From: Yeosuana sp043876835
GTDB lineage: Bacteria > Bacteroidota > Bacteroidia > Flavobacteriales > Flavobacteriaceae
Reading direction: 5' to 3'
Assembly (NCBI RefSeq): GCF_043876835.1
Contig: NZ_JBAWJZ010000006.1
Coordinates: forward strand, 62,001 to 126,000
DNA: 64,000 bases
Below are positions 61,951 through 64,000 of the stretch, piece after piece. The notes beneath the pieces are model-generated. The model was not told where the DNA came from and ran no database searches. It saw only the letters and a list, made by a program, of their open reading frames with translations. How positions within the stretch are numbered: the first letter of the stretch is position 1; each line of letters starts with the position of its first letter. Made by a program: the position numbers and the translations under genes.

Positions 61951-63858
61951 ATGAGTAATTACCATATAAAACACTTAGAAGAATATTATCAAGTATATAG
62001 AAAATCTGTTAGAGAACCTGAAAATTTTTGGGCTGAGGTTGCTGAAGAGCACTTTATGTGGAGAAAAAAATGGACCAATGTTTTAAAATGGGATTTTAGT
62101 ATCCCAGAAATTAAATGGTTTGAAGGTGCAAAATTAAATATTACCGAAAATTGTATTGACAGGCATTTAAGAACAAAAGGAGATAAAACAGCCATTATTT
62201 TTGAGCCTAACAGTCCAGATGAAGAAGCGCAACATATTACTTATAATCAACTTTACGAGCGTGTTTGTAAAATGGCAAACGTTTTAAAGTCTCAAGGAAT
62301 TCAAAAAGGAGATCGAGTTTGTATTTATTTACCAATGATTCCAGAATTGGCAATTTCTTTATTGGCATGTGCTAGAATTGGAGCCATTCATTCAGTAGTA
62401 TTTGCAGGGTTTTCTTCCACAGCATTAGCAACAAGAATTAATGATAGTGAATGTAAGCTGGTAATTGCTTCCGATGGTTCTTTTCGAGGTTCAAAATCCA
62501 TTGATTTAAAAGGAATTGTTGATGATGCTTTAGATCGTTGCCCATGTGTTGAAAAGGTGTTGGTGGTTAAAAGGACCAATTCAAAAGTAACCATGAAAGA
62601 AGGGAGAGACATCTGGATTCAACCTTTATTAGATAACGCTTCTAATGATTGTTATCCAGAAATAATGGATGCTGAAGACCCTTTATTTATTCTTTACACT
62701 TCTGGTTCAACTGGAAAACCTAAAGGCATGGTGCATACCACCGCAGGTTATATGGTTTATACAGCTTATACTTTTAAAAATGTATTTCAATATAAAGATG
62801 AAGATATTTATTGGTGTACTGCAGATATAGGTTGGATAACTGGGCATAGTTATATAGTCTATGGACCATTGGCAAATGGAGCAACTACTGTTATGTTTGA
62901 AGGTGTTCCACATTATCCAGATTTTGGGCGTTTTTGGCAAATCATTGAAAAGCATAAAATAAATCAGTTTTACACAGCGCCAACAGCTATTAGAGCATTA
63001 GCTAAACAAAATATTTCTTTTGCAGAAGATCAAGATTTAACATCACTTAGAGTTTTAGGTTCGGTTGGTGAACCTATCAATGAAGAAGCTTGGCATTGGT
63101 ATAACGACGTAATCGGAAAGAAAAGAAGCCCAATTGTTGATACTTGGTGGCAAACTGAAACGGGAGGTATCATGATTTCTCCTATACCTTTTGTAACACC
63201 TACAAAACCAACATATGCAACATTACCTTTTCCTGGGATTCAACCGGTTTTAATGGATGAAGCGGGTGAAGAATTAAAAGGAAATCAAGTAGATGGAAGG
63301 TTGTGTATCAAGTATCCTTGGCCTTCTATTGCCAGAACTATTTGGGGAGACCATCAGCGTTATAAAGACACTTATTTCTCTGCTTTTGAAAATAAATACT
63401 TTACTGGTGATGGCGCTTTGCGTGATGAAGTTGGATATTACAGAATAACAGGTAGAGTTGATGATGTTATTATTGTTTCAGGACATAATTTAGGTACAGC
63501 TCCAATTGAAGATGCAATCAATGAGCATCCAGCGGTAGCAGAATCTGCTATTGTAGGTTTCCCTCACGATATTAAAGGAAATGCTTTATACGGTTTTGTA
63601 ATTTTGAAAGAAACCGGGGAAGGAAGGGTTCATGATAATGTGCGTAATGAGATTAATCAAATTATTACAGAGCATATTGGGCCAATTGCTAAGTTGGATA
63701 AAATTCAATTTACAAGTGGATTGCCAAAAACACGTAGCGGAAAAATTATGCGACGTATTTTACGTAAAATAGCTTGTAAAGATTTTAATAATTTAGGAGA
63801 TACTTCTACATTACTGAACCCAGAAGTTGTTCAGGAAATTATTGATAATGCTTTATAA
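61951..63858 (+). CDS. acs: acetate-CoA ligase (AMP-forming)
   Basis: The 635-residue enzyme has the acetyl-CoA synthetase motifs: ILYTSGSTGKPKGMVHTTAG, CTADIGWITGHSYIVYGPLA, DTWWQTETGG and the acetylatable Lys of KTRSGKIMRRI near the C-terminus. The Trp in the acetate pocket (WWQTE) is present, consistent with acetate. It is last in the acid-utilisation run and is followed by a bidirectional terminator. Confidence 0.95.
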   Translation: MSNYHIKHLEEYYQVYRKSVREPENFWAEVAEEHFMWRKKWTNVLKWDFSIPEIKWFEGAKLNITENCIDRHLRTKGDKTAIIFEPNSPDEEAQHITYNQLYERVCKMANVLKSQGIQKGDRVCIYLPMIPELAISLLACARIGAIHSVVFAGFSSTALATRINDSECKLVIASDGSFRGSKSIDLKGIVDDALDRCPCVEKVLVVKRTNSKVTMKEGRDIWIQPLLDNASNDCYPEIMDAEDPLFILYTSGSTGKPKGMVHTTAGYMVYTAYTFKNVFQYKDEDIYWCTADIGWITGHSYIVYGPLANGATTVMFEGVPHYPDFGRFWQIIEKHKINQFYTAPTAIRALAKQNISFAEDQDLTSLRVLGSVGEPINEEAWHWYNDVIGKKRSPIVDTWWQTETGGIMISPIPFVTPTKPTYATLPFPGIQPVLMDEAGEELKGNQVDGRLCIKYPWPSIARTIWGDHQRYKDTYFSAFENKYFTGDGALRDEVGYYRITGRVDDVIIVSGHNLGTAPIEDAINEHPAVAESAIVGFPHDIKGNALYGFVILKETGEGRVHDNVRNEINQIITEHIGPIAKLDKIQFTSGLPKTRSGKIMRRILRKIACKDFNNLGDTSTLLNPEVVQEIIDNAL

Positions 63859-63876
63859 TTATCAATAATATTAAAT

Positions 63877-63907
63877 AAAAAAAAGCACCTTTTAAGGTGC
63901 TTTTTTT
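63877..63907. terminator. bidirectional intrinsic terminator
   Basis: AAAAAAAGCACCTT pairs with AAGGTGCTTTTTTT across a short loop, with T-runs in both directions, 20 bases after acs. Confidence 0.9.
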
Positions 63908-64000
63908 ATAACAATCCAATTCTTGAAACTGGAGATTCTAACTCATGTAATGTGATTTTCTTTTTGAGTTTTAAATGAGATAAGATTTTCAAAAAAAGCA
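63906..64000 (-). CDS. 3-prime end of an unidentified minus-strand gene
   Basis: From the right edge a minus-strand frame of about 30 codons ends at TAA (63906-63908), reading LSHLKLKKKITLHELESPVS and then RIGLL. It has coding-like composition and converges with acs through the shared terminator. The gene continues beyond the window and I cannot name it. Confidence 0.45.
   Translation of the reverse strand, partial: LFLKILSHLKLKKKITLHELESPVSRIGLL

Noticed and set aside
60045..63858. Recent tandem duplication of acs
   Set aside because: The two synthetases differ along their whole length and in substrate-pocket regions, so the pair is an old functional split.

Overview
The window is about 64 kb of low-GC, densely coding DNA from a member of the Bacteroidetes, most likely a marine Flavobacteriaceae. 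The evidence is the gliding genes gldF and gldG, a secreted protein with a type IX secretion (T9SS) C-terminal sorting domain, a Reg_prop/Y_Y_Y sensor kinase, many short lipoproteins, little use of Shine-Dalgarno sites, and several promoters of the Bacteroidetes form TTG-N16..19-TAnnTTTG. I saw no tRNA, rRNA, CRISPR array, prophage or complete insertion sequence. One structured RNA, the SRP RNA, is clear.

Layout. 1-9 kb, minus strand: arylamine N-acetyltransferase, an OmpA-type protein, a lipoprotein cytochrome c, an aspartyl protease with a PDZ domain, and a NarL-type regulator with its very large propeller sensor kinase. 9.8-14.1 kb, plus: an unknown ORF, a stand-alone DsbD-alpha domain, full DsbD and a class V aminotransferase. 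14.6-22.5 kb, plus: a four-gene cluster of a T9SS-secreted divergent subtilase, a TPR-membrane-class III adenylate cyclase, a PycTM-type (Pycsar effector family) membrane protein and an HD-domain phosphohydrolase. This is the best candidate for an undescribed system. 22.7-32.4 kb: an alpha-glucan phosphorylase homologue that lacks the PLP lysine, proC, proB, an MFS carrier, a glutaminyl cyclase-like lipoprotein, the SRP RNA, an SDR, transaldolase and a TlpA-like lipoprotein. 32.7-39.3 kb: an ABC-F protein, DUF2007, cold-shock protein, two tandem M28 peptidases and a UspA protein. 39.4-41.5 kb, minus: a TsdA-like dihaem cytochrome, a Tat-exported protein and a DsrE-like protein, which together look like a small sulfur-oxidation module. 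41.7-50.9 kb: a methyltransferase remnant, DUF4870, dnaN, gldG, an ORF of unknown role, gldF, a monooxygenase, SAM hydroxide adenosyltransferase, phoH, purC and an acyltransferase. 51-63.9 kb, plus: an AGCS symporter, then an acetate/short-chain acid utilisation region.

The acetate region runs in this order: an IS1-InsA-like zinc-ribbon/HTH protein flanked by paired AT-rich boxes, a porin, a DUF4212 + SSS symporter pair, a symporter-histidine kinase fusion (CbrA/CrbS type), a receiver-only response regulator, and two AMP-forming acyl-CoA synthetases (PrpE-like and Acs). Together these would carry acids across the outer and inner membranes, sense the flux and activate the acid to its CoA thioester. 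Family assignments come from reading the translated sequences and recalling family motifs; no search was run.
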